A program made the translations under genes and the position numbers. From contig CALDUT010000010.1 in NCBI GenBank assembly GCA_937924775.1, positions 186,001 through 250,000 on the forward strand: a stretch of DNA of 64,000 nt. Direction: 5' to 3'. Positions 1 to 9,950 of the stretch are shown here, one piece after another. The stretch's first letter is position 1. Each line of letters begins with the position of its first letter. Source of the DNA: an uncultured Gemmata sp. Its GTDB lineage: Bacteria; Planctomycetota; Planctomycetia; Gemmatales; Gemmataceae. The notes below the pieces were generated by a model. The model made no database searches and was not told the origin of the DNA. It was given only the letters and a program-made list of their open reading frames with translations.

Positions 1-3000
1 CACGATAGCGTCGGCGATGGCTACGGCGATTTCCGCGGCCTGACCCGAAAACTCGATTATCTCGAAGACCTCGGCATCACCGCGATCTGGCTGTTACCGT
101 TTTATCCCTCGCCGCTCAAGGACGACGGCTACGACATCGCCGATTACATGAACATTCACCCGCAATACGGGAAACTCGAAGATTTTAAGGAATTTTTGGC
201 GGAAGCCCACAAACGCGGCATTCGCGTGATCACGGAATTGGTGATTAATCATACCTCTGACCAACACCCGTGGTTTCAACGGGCTCGCCGCGCCCCTAAG
301 GGTAGTCCCGAACGGGATTTCTATGTGTGGAGCGATACGCCCGAGAAATACGCCGAAGCCCGCATCATTTTCAAGGACTTCGAACCGTCGAATTGGTCGT
401 GGGATCCGGTCGCCAAGCAGTATTATTGGCACCGCTTTTATAGTCATCAGCCCGATTTGAATTACGACAATCCCGCGGTTTGGGATGCGATTTTGCCCAT
501 TGTCGACTATTGGTTCGAAATGGGCGTCGATGGCATGCGGTTGGATGCCGTACCCTATCTCTACGAGCGGGATGGAACCAATTGCGAAAATTTGCCTGAA
601 ACACATCAATTTCTGAAGGTACTCCGGCGGCGGATGGAAGAACGCTTCCCGGGGCGGATGTTCTTGGCCGAAGCCAACCAGTGGCCCGAGGAGGCCGTTG
701 CTTACTTTGGCGACGGCGACGAATGCCATATGTGCTTCCACTTCCCGGTTATGCCACGGCTGTTCATGGCCCTGCACCAGGAAGACCGCTTCCCCATTCT
801 CGATATCCTCGACCAAACGCCACCTATCCCCGACAGTTGCCAATGGTGCCTTTTTCTGCGCAATCACGACGAGCTGACGCTGGAAATGGTCACCGACGAA
901 GAACGCGACTACATGTACCGGGCCTACGCTCAAGACCGCAACGCCCGAATCAATCTCGGCATTCGGCACCGATTGGCCCCGCTGTTGAAGAACGACCGGC
1001 GGCGTATCGAACTTATGAACGCACTGTTGTTTTCGCTTCCCGGCACGCCCGTGGTCTACTACGGTGACGAAATCGGCATGGGCGATAACATCTATTTGGG
1101 CGATCGCAACGGTGTTCGCACACCCATGCAGTGGAGTGCCGACCGCAACGCCGGTTTCAGCCGGGCTAACCCCCAAAAACTGTACCTGCCCATCATCATC
1201 GACCCGGAATACCACTACGAAGCCGTCAATGTCGAAGCGCAGCAGAATAATCCCAGTTCCTTATTGTGGTGGATGAAGCGGCTCATCGCTCTGCGTAAGC
1301 AGTTCAAGGCTTTTGGCCGCGGCAACATTCGGTTTTTACGCCCCGAAAATGCCAAAGTGCTGGCCTTCATTCGCGAGTACGAGTCGGAACGGATTTTGGT
1401 AGTCGCGAATTTGTCGCGGTTTGTGCAGTATGTGCAACTGGACCTTCGCGACTATGCCGGGGTGGTGCCCGAAGAAGTGTTCGGTCGGACGCCCTTTCCG
1501 CCAATTGGGGAATTACCCTATCTACTGACGCTATCGCCCCATGCCTTTTACTGGTTCTTACTGCCAGTTCGTCATCCGAGCGTCAATATCGATGCGACAC
1601 CCGTGGAACGGGCCAGTGAACTGCTGCCACGGCTCCGCGGAGAACGCCCCTTGGCCGCGTACTTCGATCGCTCGAATTGGGACGATCTCGAAGCCATCAT
1701 GCCCGACTATTTCCGCCGCCGCGGTATCGGCCACGGGCGGGGACCCATCACCGCCACCCGGATTCTCGATGTCTTTCTCATAAAAGTCGGTGATGCGGAA
1801 GTGTGGTTTTTGATTGTGCGGATTGAATATCGCAGCGGGATTCCAGAAACCATTTCGATTCCGCTCACCTTGGTGCCGGAAAATGAGTTGCCGCAACTTC
1901 TGGGACCGGTGGAAGAATTTGGCTTCGCCATCCTCGGCGGGTCCACGCCGGGCGTTCTCTGCCAAGCCCTCGCCATCCCCACCTGTGCTCGGGCCGTGTT
2001 GAAGGCGATCCTCGGTGGCCGAACGATCAGTATCGGCGACCATGAGCTGGTGGCGGTGGCCATGCCCAACATCGAGCGACCAAACCCGACTGCACTCGAA
2101 GAGCTGCCGATTGCGGTCAAGTACAGCGACCGGGACAATACGGCGGTCGTTTACGGGGAATCGTTCGTCTACAAGTCGTTCCGCCGCGTGGAGGATGGCA
2201 TTAATCCCGAGCTGGAAATCTGCCGGGCCTTAACGCTAGCCGGCTTCAGCGGGGCCGCCCCGCTCGTGGGCCATCTCGAGTACCGCCGCCGGGGGGCGGA
2301 AGCCGCGACGCTGGGGGTTATGCTGAAATACGTCGCCAATCAGGGCACAGCATGGCAATACACGCTCGATCAACTCAGTGCCTATTTTGAGCGGGTGGCA
2401 GCCCTGTCACGCGAGAATCACGCTCCCACACGAGATCCGGCCCAAATGACCGCCGAAGATACGTGGCACGAGCTGATGGGGACCTATCTGGAATCGGTCC
2501 GCTCGATCGCCCGCCGGACTGCCGAGTTACACATCGCGTTAGCGCAAATTCCGGACCCCAACTTCACCCCGGAACCCTTCGGCAAGCTCTATCAGCGGTC
2601 GATTTATCAGTCGATGCGCAACTTGACTGGGCAGTTGTGCCAACGGTTGACCCGCGAACGCGATCAACTCCCGCCGGAAGCACGCCCCCTGGCCGAACGG
2701 TTGGTGGAGGCCCAAGGTGAAATCCTCAAACGCTTCCGAGCTGTCCTCGATCCCGACTTGGGCGGTTGGCGGATCCGCTGCCATGGCGACTATCACCTTG
2801 ATCAGCTTTTGTACAGCGGCAAGGAATTCCTCGTCATCGACTTTGAAGGCGAACCGCTGCGAGCCATCGGCGAACGCCGGCTCAAGCGCTCGCCGTTGCG
2901 GGATGTGGCGTCGATGGTGCGGTCGTTCGACTATGCGATGCAAAGCGTTCTGTATGACATGGCCAGCAGCCGCGGTCGCTCCCCGGGCTTGATTCGCCCC

Positions 3001-3273
3001 GAGGATCGCCCCGCGCTGGGGGGCTGGGCCTTGGCCTGGTATCAACGGGTGGCTGAAACGTATATCAGCGAGTACATAGCCGCCATGGCCCATACCGGCT
3101 TGCTGCCGAAAGATCAGCGTTTGCGTATGTTCCTCGATCTGTTGTTGTTGGAAAAATCTTTACAAGAAATTGATCTTGAGTTGACAAAACGCCGAGAATG
3201 GGTCATCATTCCATTAAGAAGTTCTCTGCGCTCATTCAATAATGATCCCTCCGAAATGGAAATTGCTCTCTGA
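1..3273 (+). CDS. treS: Trehalose synthase-maltokinase fusion (5' truncated)
   Basis: Interconverts maltose and trehalose and phosphorylates maltose to maltose-1-phosphate, which feeds GlgE-type alpha-glucan synthesis. The frame is open from base 1, and its first residues ([17 protein letters not shown]) match the start of a GH13 barrel, so about 20-30 residues are missing upstream. The ATG at 148 is internal. GH13 catalytic motifs are visible: nucleophile Asp in [10 protein letters not shown] (codon 544), acid/base Glu in [11 protein letters not shown] (codon 670) and transition-state Asp in RNHDEL (codon 868). The C-terminal half is a maltokinase with HGDYHLDQ (codon 2782 on) and a following VIDFEGEP. 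TreS-maltokinase fusions are a known arrangement. No partner genes are visible downstream; the next gene starts 400 bases away. Confidence 0.95.
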   Translation, partial: HDSVGDGYGDFRGLTRKLDYLEDLGITAIWLLPFYPSPLKDDGYDIADYMNIHPQYGKLEDFKEFLAEAHKRGIRVITELVINHTSDQHPWFQRARRAPKGSPERDFYVWSDTPEKYAEARIIFKDFEPSNWSWDPVAKQYYWHRFYSHQPDLNYDNPAVWDAILPIVDYWFEMGVDGMRLDAVPYLYERDGTNCENLPETHQFLKVLRRRMEERFPGRMFLAEANQWPEEAVAYFGDGDECHMCFHFPVMPRLFMALHQEDRFPILDILDQTPPIPDSCQWCLFLRNHDELTLEMVTDEERDYMYRAYAQDRNARINLGIRHRLAPLLKNDRRRIELMNALLFSLPGTPVVYYGDEIGMGDNIYLGDRNGVRTPMQWSADRNAGFSRANPQKLYLPIIIDPEYHYEAVNVEAQQNNPSSLLWWMKRLIALRKQFKAFGRGNIRFLRPENAKVLAFIREYESERILVVANLSRFVQYVQLDLRDYAGVVPEEVFGRTPFPPIGELPYLLTLSPHAFYWFLLPVRHPSVNIDATPVERASELLPRLRGERPLAAYFDRSNWDDLEAIMPDYFRRRGIGHGRGPITATRILDVFLIKVGDAEVWFLIVRIEYRSGIPETISIPLTLVPENELPQLLGPVEEFGFAILGGSTPGVLCQALAIPTCARAVLKAILGGRTISIGDHELVAVAMPNIERPNPTALEELPIAVKYSDRDNTAVVYGESFVYKSFRRVEDGINPELEICRALTLAGFSGAAPLVGHLEYRRRGAEAATLGVMLKYVANQGTAWQYTLDQLSAYFERVAALSRENHAPTRDPAQMTAEDTWHELMGTYLESVRSIARRTAELHIALAQIPDPNFTPEPFGKLYQRSIYQSMRNLTGQLCQRLTRERDQLPPEARPLAERLVEAQGEILKRFRAVLDPDLGGWRIRCHGDYHLDQLLYSGKEFLVIDFEGEPLRAIGERRLKRSPLRDVASMVRSFDYAMQSVLYDMASSRGRSPGLIRPEDRPALGGWALAWYQRVAETYISEYIAAMAHTGLLPKDQRLRMFLDLLLLEKSLQEIDLELTKRREWVIIPLRSSLRSFNNDPSEMEIAL

Positions 3274-3673
3274 CTGTACTTTCCCAAGATCTTTCGGAAT
3301 TTAGCTACGAATACGGCCACTTTTCCGCGAGGTCTCATATGAGGCTTCGCGGCAAGTACTCCCCGAATTCTCGTTCAATTCTCGATTTTCGGCGTGGGAC
3401 GTCGATTTTTCCTTGTGTTCACCCGGTTTTCATATCCGGCGTGCTAGCTTATTGACTTTGAAGCCCCATCGCTCCCGCGGCTCCCGAGTATCCACGTGAT
3501 ACTTGAGGGGCCTGATTTTCTCTGGATTTGCGTTGTTGGGCTTCTTCGGCGAGCCGAGAAGGTTTGTAACGCGGGCCGTCCCTGCCGGCCGGTGACTGAC
3601 GTTAGAATAGTCGTTTCCGGATTCGGTGCCACGACTCCGCGCCTGTGCTCATCTCCCTGATGGAGTATGTTCC
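3274..3673. other. Intergenic region with a long hairpin
   Basis: No convincing gene was found in these 400 bases. A 62-codon reading frame on the - strand has no recognisable family. The stretch holds the hairpin at 3325-3352 and presumably the promoter for the sulfotransferase-like block. A TTGACT at about 3451 is a possible -35 box, but no good -10 was found. Confidence 0.5.
3325..3352 (+). terminator. Hairpin, possible terminator
   Basis: The arms CCGCGAGGTCTC and GAGGCTTCGCGG pair over 12 base pairs, with two G-T pairs, around an ATAT loop. It lies 52 bases after the treS stop codon. There is no T-tract on either strand, so it may be an mRNA 3'-end stabiliser or protein site and not a classical intrinsic terminator. 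Confidence 0.4.
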
Positions 3674-5455
3674 ATGTCCCGGTTCGCTGCGATCATGCAT
3701 CGGTCAACCTCACGTGTGATCCTCGCGATGGGTCTTCTTGGCATTTTGACGAGCTCCCAAACGCAGCAGCTGCATGTCCAATGGGGTAACTTCAGGCCCC
3801 TAGCCAAACCGGAGGTGTCGGTCAAGGATCCGAAGGCCCTCAAAGGCTACACACTCATTGCCCCGCTCAATTCCACCCAGGCATATCTCATCGACCTAGA
3901 CGGCCGGATGGTGAAAATGTGGGAAACAGGTGTGATCCTAGGGGCCAGTACCTACTTGTTGGAAAACGGTCATCTCCGACGCGCCGGGCATCTGGGGCCG
4001 AAGGGCACCATCAACGGAGCGGCCGCCGGCGGACGCATTCTGGAATTCACCTGGGATGGCGAAGTGGTTTGGGATTTCACCTATGCCACCCCCAACTCCC
4101 AACAGCATCACGACATCCACAAGATGCCCAACGGTAACGTCCCGATGATCGTTTGGGATGAGAAAACTAAAGAGGAAGCCATCGCCGCCGGGCGGCGTCC
4201 CGATACGGTCCAAGGCGATTGTCTGGCCGATGCCATCATTGAAGTCAAACCCACCGGCAAGAAAACGGGCGAAATTGTCTGGGCCTGGTACGCCTGGGAT
4301 CACTTGATTCAAGATTACGACAAAACCAAAGCCACCTCCGGGAACATTGCGGCCAGACCCGAACGCATCGACATCAACTTCGGCTCTGGCATGATGGCCG
4401 GCATAATGGCCAAGAAAGACGACCTCGAGAAGCTCAAAGACCTCGGCTACGTCGGTGGCGGACCGCCGCTGCCTAAAGGACCTGGCGGTTTCGGCGGGAT
4501 TACTCCCAATTGGATGCATTCCAACAGCATCACCTACAACGCTGAACTCGATCAGATTCTCTTGAGCGTGCATTCGTTCGACGAAATCTCGCTGATCGAC
4601 CACAGCACCACAACCCAAGAAGCCGCGGGCAGCACTGGCGGCAAATACGGCAAAGGTGGCGATCTCCTGTGCCGTTGGGGCCATCCGAAAGCATACCGCC
4701 ATGGAACCAATGCCGATCAACGCCTTTTTGGTCAACATGACGCACAGTGGATCCCCAAGGGCTATCTTGGAGCAGGAAACATCTTGATTTTCAACAACGG
4801 CAGTGGTCGGCCGGGAGGATTCTATTCTTCCGTCGATGAAATCGCGCCGCCCATCGATGCGACGGGGAAATACACTCGCAAACCGGGGCTACCGTTTGGC
4901 CCCGAGAAACCCAAATGGAGCTATACCGCAGAACGCAAAAGCGATTTCTTCGCCATGCTCATCTCCGGAGCGCACCGCTTGCCCAATGGCAACACGCTCA
5001 TCTGCTCGGGGACAACCAGCACCGTGTTTGAGGTAGTGCCGGAAGGCCAAACGGTGTGGCGGTTGGTGAACCCGTCGCGGGTTGGCTTTGGCGGCGGCGG
5101 TTTTGGCGTCTTCGGCCCGCTACCGGGTGAGCTTCTGCCCAGCTTTGTTCAAGACCAACTCCAATTGACCTCAGATCAGAAGAAACAACTGCAGGAATTA
5201 CAAAAAGAAATCAATGCCCAACTGGAAAAGCTCCTCAGTGCCGAGCAACGCAGGCAATTGCAGAAGCGACGCAACTGGCGACCAGGCAGCTTCGGCGGTG
5301 GCCCTGGCGTTTTTTGGGGAGCGTTGGGGGGGCTTTGTGGGCGGCGGACCGGGGGGCTTTTCCGGGCCTTCCGCTACCCCGAAGACTATCCCGCGTTTGC
5401 CGGAAAAAACCGCCAACCAAGCAAAACAATCGAAGAACTGATCGGGACCAACTGA
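3674..5455 (+). CDS. Arylsulfotransferase-like beta-propeller protein
   Basis: Predicted exported protein of the arylsulfotransferase (ASST) superfamily. ASST enzymes move sulfate between phenolic compounds without PAPS in the periplasm; whether this one does is untested. The ATG at 3674 was chosen over an upstream GTG because GGAG sits 8 bases before it and it exposes a signal-like N-terminus (SRVILAMGLLGILTSS). The body has repeated blades such as GRILEFTWDGEVVWDF, HDIHKMPNGNV and HRLPNGNTLICSG. The C-terminal third changes to a Gly/Phe-rich linker, then a charged helix with LTSDQKKQLQELQKE and LSAEQRRQLQ (LTxxQ-like repeats), a second Gly-rich segment and LFRAFRYPEDYPAFAG. The second Gly-rich segment around 5300-5360 may hide compensating frameshifts. 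First gene of a six-gene + strand block. Confidence 0.75.
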   Translation: MSRFAAIMHRSTSRVILAMGLLGILTSSQTQQLHVQWGNFRPLAKPEVSVKDPKALKGYTLIAPLNSTQAYLIDLDGRMVKMWETGVILGASTYLLENGHLRRAGHLGPKGTINGAAAGGRILEFTWDGEVVWDFTYATPNSQQHHDIHKMPNGNVPMIVWDEKTKEEAIAAGRRPDTVQGDCLADAIIEVKPTGKKTGEIVWAWYAWDHLIQDYDKTKATSGNIAARPERIDINFGSGMMAGIMAKKDDLEKLKDLGYVGGGPPLPKGPGGFGGITPNWMHSNSITYNAELDQILLSVHSFDEISLIDHSTTTQEAAGSTGGKYGKGGDLLCRWGHPKAYRHGTNADQRLFGQHDAQWIPKGYLGAGNILIFNNGSGRPGGFYSSVDEIAPPIDATGKYTRKPGLPFGPEKPKWSYTAERKSDFFAMLISGAHRLPNGNTLICSGTTSTVFEVVPEGQTVWRLVNPSRVGFGGGGFGVFGPLPGELLPSFVQDQLQLTSDQKKQLQELQKEINAQLEKLLSAEQRRQLQKRRNWRPGSFGGGPGVFWGALGGLCGRRTGGLFRAFRYPEDYPAFAGKNRQPSKTIEELIGTN

Positions 5456-5492
5456 AACTTCTGCTTCGCCCGGAGATGGTGGAAGGTGGCCT

Positions 5493-7589
5493 ATGACGCG
5501 GCTCATCCGTTGGCTAGTGCTGACCGGAGTTGGGATTGCCCAAACGCCGGATTGGGCGAGTGCTTACATCGGGCCGGGAGCTGGCTTCGCGGTCGGCGGA
5601 TCGTTTCTGGTTATGTTCGCCGCGGTCTTCTCCGCCGTAGCGATGTTTCTGTCGTGGCCTATCCGCTATTTGTGGCGAGTTGTCTTTCGCAAACGGTCAC
5701 CGAAGAAGCCGCGCTTTCGCCGCGTGGTGGTTCTGGGTCTTGATGGCCTCGACTACGGCCTGACAGTGCGTTTCCTTGAAGAAGGGAAACTTCCGAATCT
5801 CGCGATGCTGCAACACCGTGGTTGCTTCCGGCCTCTAGGCAGTACACTGCCGCCGATTTCGCCAGTAGCGTGGTCGACCTTCCAAACTGGTACCAATCCC
5901 GGTAAGCACAATATCTTCGACTTTATCGTCCCTGACGAACACACCTACCAACCCAAACTCAGCTCGGTGGAGGTGCGACCGCCGCGGCGGGCTATTCGCT
6001 TGGGACCGTTTCGCTTTCCGCTAGGCCGGCCCGAGGTTCGCATGCTGCGAAAAAGTCAACCCTTTTGGGCGGTCCTGAGTGACTATGGCATTTTCAATTG
6101 CGTTCTTCGGGTGCCCATCACGTTCCCTGCGGAAAAACTCCACGGTGTCCAGCTATCGGCGATGTGCGTACCCGACATTCGCGGCAGCCAAGGCACTTTC
6201 TCTCTCTTTACCACCCGCCGTCGCAACGACGGCACACCGACTGGGGGCGAGGTGCAGATCGTGCAACGGCAGGGCAATACCGTGCGCGGCGAATTGGTAG
6301 GCCCGGATCATCCCCTGCGGAAAGACCGCGGCCCGCTCAAAGTTTCTTTCACGGTCACCATCCGCGGGAATCAGTGGGCCGACTTGCGTATCGGCCGAGC
6401 TACCTATGAATTGCGCCGTGGAGAGTATACGTCGTGGGTGCCTGTGTGCTTTCGGACCTTTCCGCGGGTCCAAGTGCATGGCGTCTGTCGCTTCTTGCTT
6501 CTAGCCACCGAGCCGGAATTCGAACTGTACGCGACACCTATCAACATCGACCCAGAAAACCCCGCACTTCCGATTGGCTACCCGGCGGTCTATCCGATCT
6601 ACTTGGCGAATAAGCAAGGCTCCTATGCCACACTGGGGTTAGCCGAAGACACCTGGGGGCTGAACGAACACGTTCTCGAGGACCACCATTTTTATCAGCA
6701 ATGCTTGGATACTGATCGGGAACGGGAAGAGATGTTCTTCGATGCCTTGGAAAAAGTTCCCCGTGGTTTGTGTGTCTGCGTCTTCGACGGCAGCGACCGC
6801 TTGCAACACATGTTCTGGCGTTACCATGATCCGCAGCACCCGGCTCGCCCAGTGGAAATCCCCTCGGATCATGTCACCGCCATCGAGGACCTCTACCGAC
6901 GGATGGATGCTCTCGTCGGCCGGACCATGGCCCGGTGCGAGGGTACCGATACGCTCCTGATGGTGCTATCCGATCACGGCTTCACCACCTTCCGCCGCGG
7001 GGTGGATCTCAACCGCTGGCTAGAAGAAAACGGCTATCTTGTCGTCGACGACACTCGCCGCGGCGAAGAGTACCTGGCCGGGGTCGATTGGTCGCGAACA
7101 CAGGCCTTCGCGCTAGGACTGACGGGTATCTTCATCAATCGGCAAAACAAGTTCGCTCATGGCATCGTGGCTGATGGCGTGGACACTGAAAAGCTTCGCA
7201 CCGAAATTGCGGAGAAACTGGCTCTGCTCACCGACCCGATGAACGGCCAACGGGTGTTTCGTCATATCTATCAAGCTCCGAAAGTCTATCGTGGCGGTTA
7301 CGTTGATCAGGCCCCCGATCTGATCCTGGGTTACGAGAGTGGCTATCGGGTATCATGGGATGCCGCCGTGGGCCGAACCACGACAGCAGTTTTCCACCAC
7401 AATACCAAAGCCTGGAGTGGCGATCACTGTGTCGATCCCTCTGTGGTACCGGGAATTCTGTTCTGCAATCAGCCGATTCACGCGGAGAATCCGCGATTGC
7501 TGGACATCGCACCAACTATTCTGAACGTGTTTGGTGTCCCTGTGCCTGATTACATGGACGGCCGCACACTGGACGTGGGTTCGTCGTAA
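5493..7589 (+). CDS. Membrane-anchored AP-superfamily phosphohydrolase
   Basis: Member of the alkaline phosphatase/nucleotide pyrophosphatase superfamily, COG3379-like (predicted phosphohydrolase or phosphomutase); the substrate is unknown. The N-terminus has a signal-like segment and a second hydrophobic stretch (GGSFLVMFAAVFSAVAMFLS), then basic residues, so it is probably tethered to the membrane. Metal and catalytic motifs include VVVLGLDGLDYG, PISPVAWSTFQTG (Ser aligned by eye with the nucleophile of nucleotide pyrophosphatases), VLSDHGF and SGDHC. GGAAGGTGG precedes the ATG at 5493. At 698 residues it is close in length to its downstream paralogue and shares all these motifs with it. 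Confidence 0.85.
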   Translation: MTRLIRWLVLTGVGIAQTPDWASAYIGPGAGFAVGGSFLVMFAAVFSAVAMFLSWPIRYLWRVVFRKRSPKKPRFRRVVVLGLDGLDYGLTVRFLEEGKLPNLAMLQHRGCFRPLGSTLPPISPVAWSTFQTGTNPGKHNIFDFIVPDEHTYQPKLSSVEVRPPRRAIRLGPFRFPLGRPEVRMLRKSQPFWAVLSDYGIFNCVLRVPITFPAEKLHGVQLSAMCVPDIRGSQGTFSLFTTRRRNDGTPTGGEVQIVQRQGNTVRGELVGPDHPLRKDRGPLKVSFTVTIRGNQWADLRIGRATYELRRGEYTSWVPVCFRTFPRVQVHGVCRFLLLATEPEFELYATPINIDPENPALPIGYPAVYPIYLANKQGSYATLGLAEDTWGLNEHVLEDHHFYQQCLDTDREREEMFFDALEKVPRGLCVCVFDGSDRLQHMFWRYHDPQHPARPVEIPSDHVTAIEDLYRRMDALVGRTMARCEGTDTLLMVLSDHGFTTFRRGVDLNRWLEENGYLVVDDTRRGEEYLAGVDWSRTQAFALGLTGIFINRQNKFAHGIVADGVDTEKLRTEIAEKLALLTDPMNGQRVFRHIYQAPKVYRGGYVDQAPDLILGYESGYRVSWDAAVGRTTTAVFHHNTKAWSGDHCVDPSVVPGILFCNQPIHAENPRLLDIAPTILNVFGVPVPDYMDGRTLDVGSS

Positions 7590-7661
7590 GTTCTGAAGGC
7601 TGCTTTGTTTGTGGAACGAACAGTTCGAGGTTCAGTTGGGTCACGCGAGAAAGCAAACTTT

Positions 7662-9707
7662 ATGGCGGAAGTGCAGGACAGAACCCCGTCGCGGCGGAGT
7701 TTTCTCAAGCAAGCGGCGGCCATCGGAGCCGGTGTCGGGGTGGCCGGTGCGGCCGGCGCGGGCATCTATCTGGGCAGTATCAACCGTGTGTCGCGCATGG
7801 CGGGCCAAAAGGTTATCATCATTGGCATCGACGGTATGGACCCGCGATTGTCCCAACAGATGATGAATGATGGTCAGTTGCCCTATCTGGCAAAAATGCG
7901 GGCCGTGGGCGGTTTCCGTCCCTTGGGAACCAGCATCCCGCCCCAAAGCCCGGTGGCCTGGGCCAACTTCATCAATGGTGCCGGTCCTGGTTCGCACGGC
8001 ATCTTTGACTTCATCCATCGGCATCCTGAAAAGCCTTTAACCCCGTTTTTCTCCGCGGCGGAAACGGTCGCCGGCGACGGCGGCTGGGAGGTGGGCGAAT
8101 TCCAGATTCCGCTCGATTTTTGGCCTTTCAACCACAAACCACCAACGACAGAACTTCGCCGTCAGGGAATACCGTTTTGGGACTATCTGGACGAAGCCGG
8201 TGTCCCCTCGACGTTCTACGATCTGCCTTCGAATTATCCGCCATCACCTTCAAAATGTGGGCATCATCGCTGCATCTGTGGCATGGGCACGCCCGACATT
8301 CTCGGCAGCTACGGGACCTACCAATATTTTGCCGAAGACAATCCGCCCGAACCGGTCCATGAAGGCGGCGGCAAGCGGTTTCCACTGAGGTTTGTCAACG
8401 ACACCGCCCATGTGGAGTTGCTAGGGCCGGACAACAGCCTCCTCCGACAACCCGAACCGACTCGGGTTGCCCTCACTATCCACCGCGACACGGCGACCCA
8501 AGCCGCGGTCATCCAAATCGGGTCCAAACGCGTGGTTCTCAAGGCCGGGCAGTGGAGCCGATGGGTGGACCTGACGTTTGAACTGCGAACGCCGTGGTTT
8601 TTACCGGGAAAATCCGTGCGTGGCATCTGTCGGTTCTACCTGCAAGAAGTGTCGCCTCACTTCCGGCTCTATGTCAGCCCAATCAATATCGATCCGCGCC
8701 ATCCCGCGGTACCTATTTCCGAGCCGAAGTCGTTCATCACCGACGTGGCGAAAAAACTCGGGCCGTTCTACACCACCGGCTTTCAAGAAGATCATAAAGC
8801 CCGCACCAACAGGATCTTCAACGATCAAGAATTCCTCCGACAAGCCACGATCGTTCTGGAAGAACGTTTCCGCTTGCTCGAATATGCCATCCAAAACTAC
8901 GACGACGGCTTGCTGTTCTTTTACTTCTCCAGCAGCGACTTGCAATCGCACATGTTCTGGTGGAGCGACGACGAAATGCACCCGTCGCGACCCCCGGAGG
9001 AAACGGCTTTCTACTTTACGCACATCAAACGGCTGTACCAACAGTTGGATCGTGTCATCGGCGACATTTACGACCGCTACGGCAGCCTAGCCACCATCAT
9101 CGTCATGAGCGATCACGGCTTTGCGAATTTTGGTTGGCAATTCAATCTGAATTCGTGGTTGCGTGATTGGGGTTACCTCAACCCCGTGGAATGTCCCTCA
9201 ATCCTGTCGGACATGATGGATTGGTCGCGAACGAAAGCGTATGGCTTGGGCATTAATGGGTTGTATTTGAACTTGAAAGGCCGTGAGCGTGAGGGCATCG
9301 TCGAACCGGGTGAAGAAGCGGAAGAATTGATCGAGGCTCTCATCAACGGCTTGCTGCGTGTTCACTGGGAGGATCGGCCGGTGATTCGCAATGTGTATCG
9401 TGCTTCGGAAGTGTATCGCGGCGACGCGACGGCCTTGGCTCCCGATCTGATCATTGGCTATCACCGGGGTTTTCGGGCGTCGTGGGCCACCTGCCTGGGC
9501 GATCTTGAACCGGATGCGATTTCTCCGAACTTAGAAGCCTGGAGTGCCGATCATTGCGCTGACGCTCTCGAAGTTCCTGGGGTATTCTGGTGCAATCGGC
9601 CGATCCGAAGCCAAAATCCGGCCCTGGTGGACATAGCGCCGTCGATTCTGGCGCTCTATGGGTTACCAACTCCGCCCACCATGACTGGCCGTAACATACT
9701 GGGTTGA
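7662..9707 (+). CDS. Tat-exported AP-superfamily phosphohydrolase
   Basis: Paralogue of the preceding gene with the same COG3379-like core: IIIGIDGMDPR, PQSPVAWANFINGAGPG, VMSDHGF and SADHC. The ATG at 7662 starts a clear twin-arginine signal (SRRSFLKQAAAIGAG) followed by an Ala/Gly-rich hydrophobic stretch. An upstream TTG at 7605 is in frame but would bury the signal, so it was not used. Export in folded form by Tat would suit a metal-loaded enzyme. The tandem pair probably arose by duplication, followed by divergence of the targeting region. The substrate is unknown; phosphodiesters, phosphomonoesters or sulfate esters are all possible within this superfamily. Confidence 0.85.
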   Translation: MAEVQDRTPSRRSFLKQAAAIGAGVGVAGAAGAGIYLGSINRVSRMAGQKVIIIGIDGMDPRLSQQMMNDGQLPYLAKMRAVGGFRPLGTSIPPQSPVAWANFINGAGPGSHGIFDFIHRHPEKPLTPFFSAAETVAGDGGWEVGEFQIPLDFWPFNHKPPTTELRRQGIPFWDYLDEAGVPSTFYDLPSNYPPSPSKCGHHRCICGMGTPDILGSYGTYQYFAEDNPPEPVHEGGGKRFPLRFVNDTAHVELLGPDNSLLRQPEPTRVALTIHRDTATQAAVIQIGSKRVVLKAGQWSRWVDLTFELRTPWFLPGKSVRGICRFYLQEVSPHFRLYVSPINIDPRHPAVPISEPKSFITDVAKKLGPFYTTGFQEDHKARTNRIFNDQEFLRQATIVLEERFRLLEYAIQNYDDGLLFFYFSSSDLQSHMFWWSDDEMHPSRPPEETAFYFTHIKRLYQQLDRVIGDIYDRYGSLATIIVMSDHGFANFGWQFNLNSWLRDWGYLNPVECPSILSDMMDWSRTKAYGLGINGLYLNLKGREREGIVEPGEEAEELIEALINGLLRVHWEDRPVIRNVYRASEVYRGDATALAPDLIIGYHRGFRASWATCLGDLEPDAISPNLEAWSADHCADALEVPGVFWCNRPIRSQNPALVDIAPSILALYGLPTPPTMTGRNILG

Positions 9708-9764
9708 AACACTCTGTGGGCCGATGAGTGTTGGGTGGTCCCCTCTTTCTGGAGGAATCGTCCT

Positions 9765-9950
9765 GTGCCGAAAGTCCACATCGAAACTGCACTCTATGAC
9801 CGGGCCAAGAAAGCCGCCGATGCTACCGGCTACAGCAGCCTGGAAGAATTCATTGCCCATTGCATCGAAAACGAGCTGAAAAAATTGAAAATCGACGAAG
9901 CGGAAGATCAGGTGTCGAAACAACTCCGTGGTCTCGGGTACATCGAATGA
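9765..9950 (+). CDS. Small ribbon-helix-helix-like protein
   Basis: A 61-residue protein starting PKVHIETALYDRAKKAADA and rich in charged helical residues. Its short strand followed by two helices resembles CopG/ribbon-helix-helix DNA-binding proteins; that is pattern recognition, not proof. The GTG at 9765 was chosen because GGAGG lies nine bases before it. The stop codon overlaps the next ATG (ATGA at 9947-9950), so translation of the two genes is probably coupled. It could be a regulator of the block or a structural partner of the membrane protein that follows. Confidence 0.7.
   Translation: MPKVHIETALYDRAKKAADATGYSSLEEFIAHCIENELKKLKIDEAEDQVSKQLRGLGYIE

Noticed and set aside
94-1215. 373-codon - strand frame
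   Set aside because: Antisense to the GH13 domain of treS, whose catalytic motifs are intact; the - strand translation shows no family motif.
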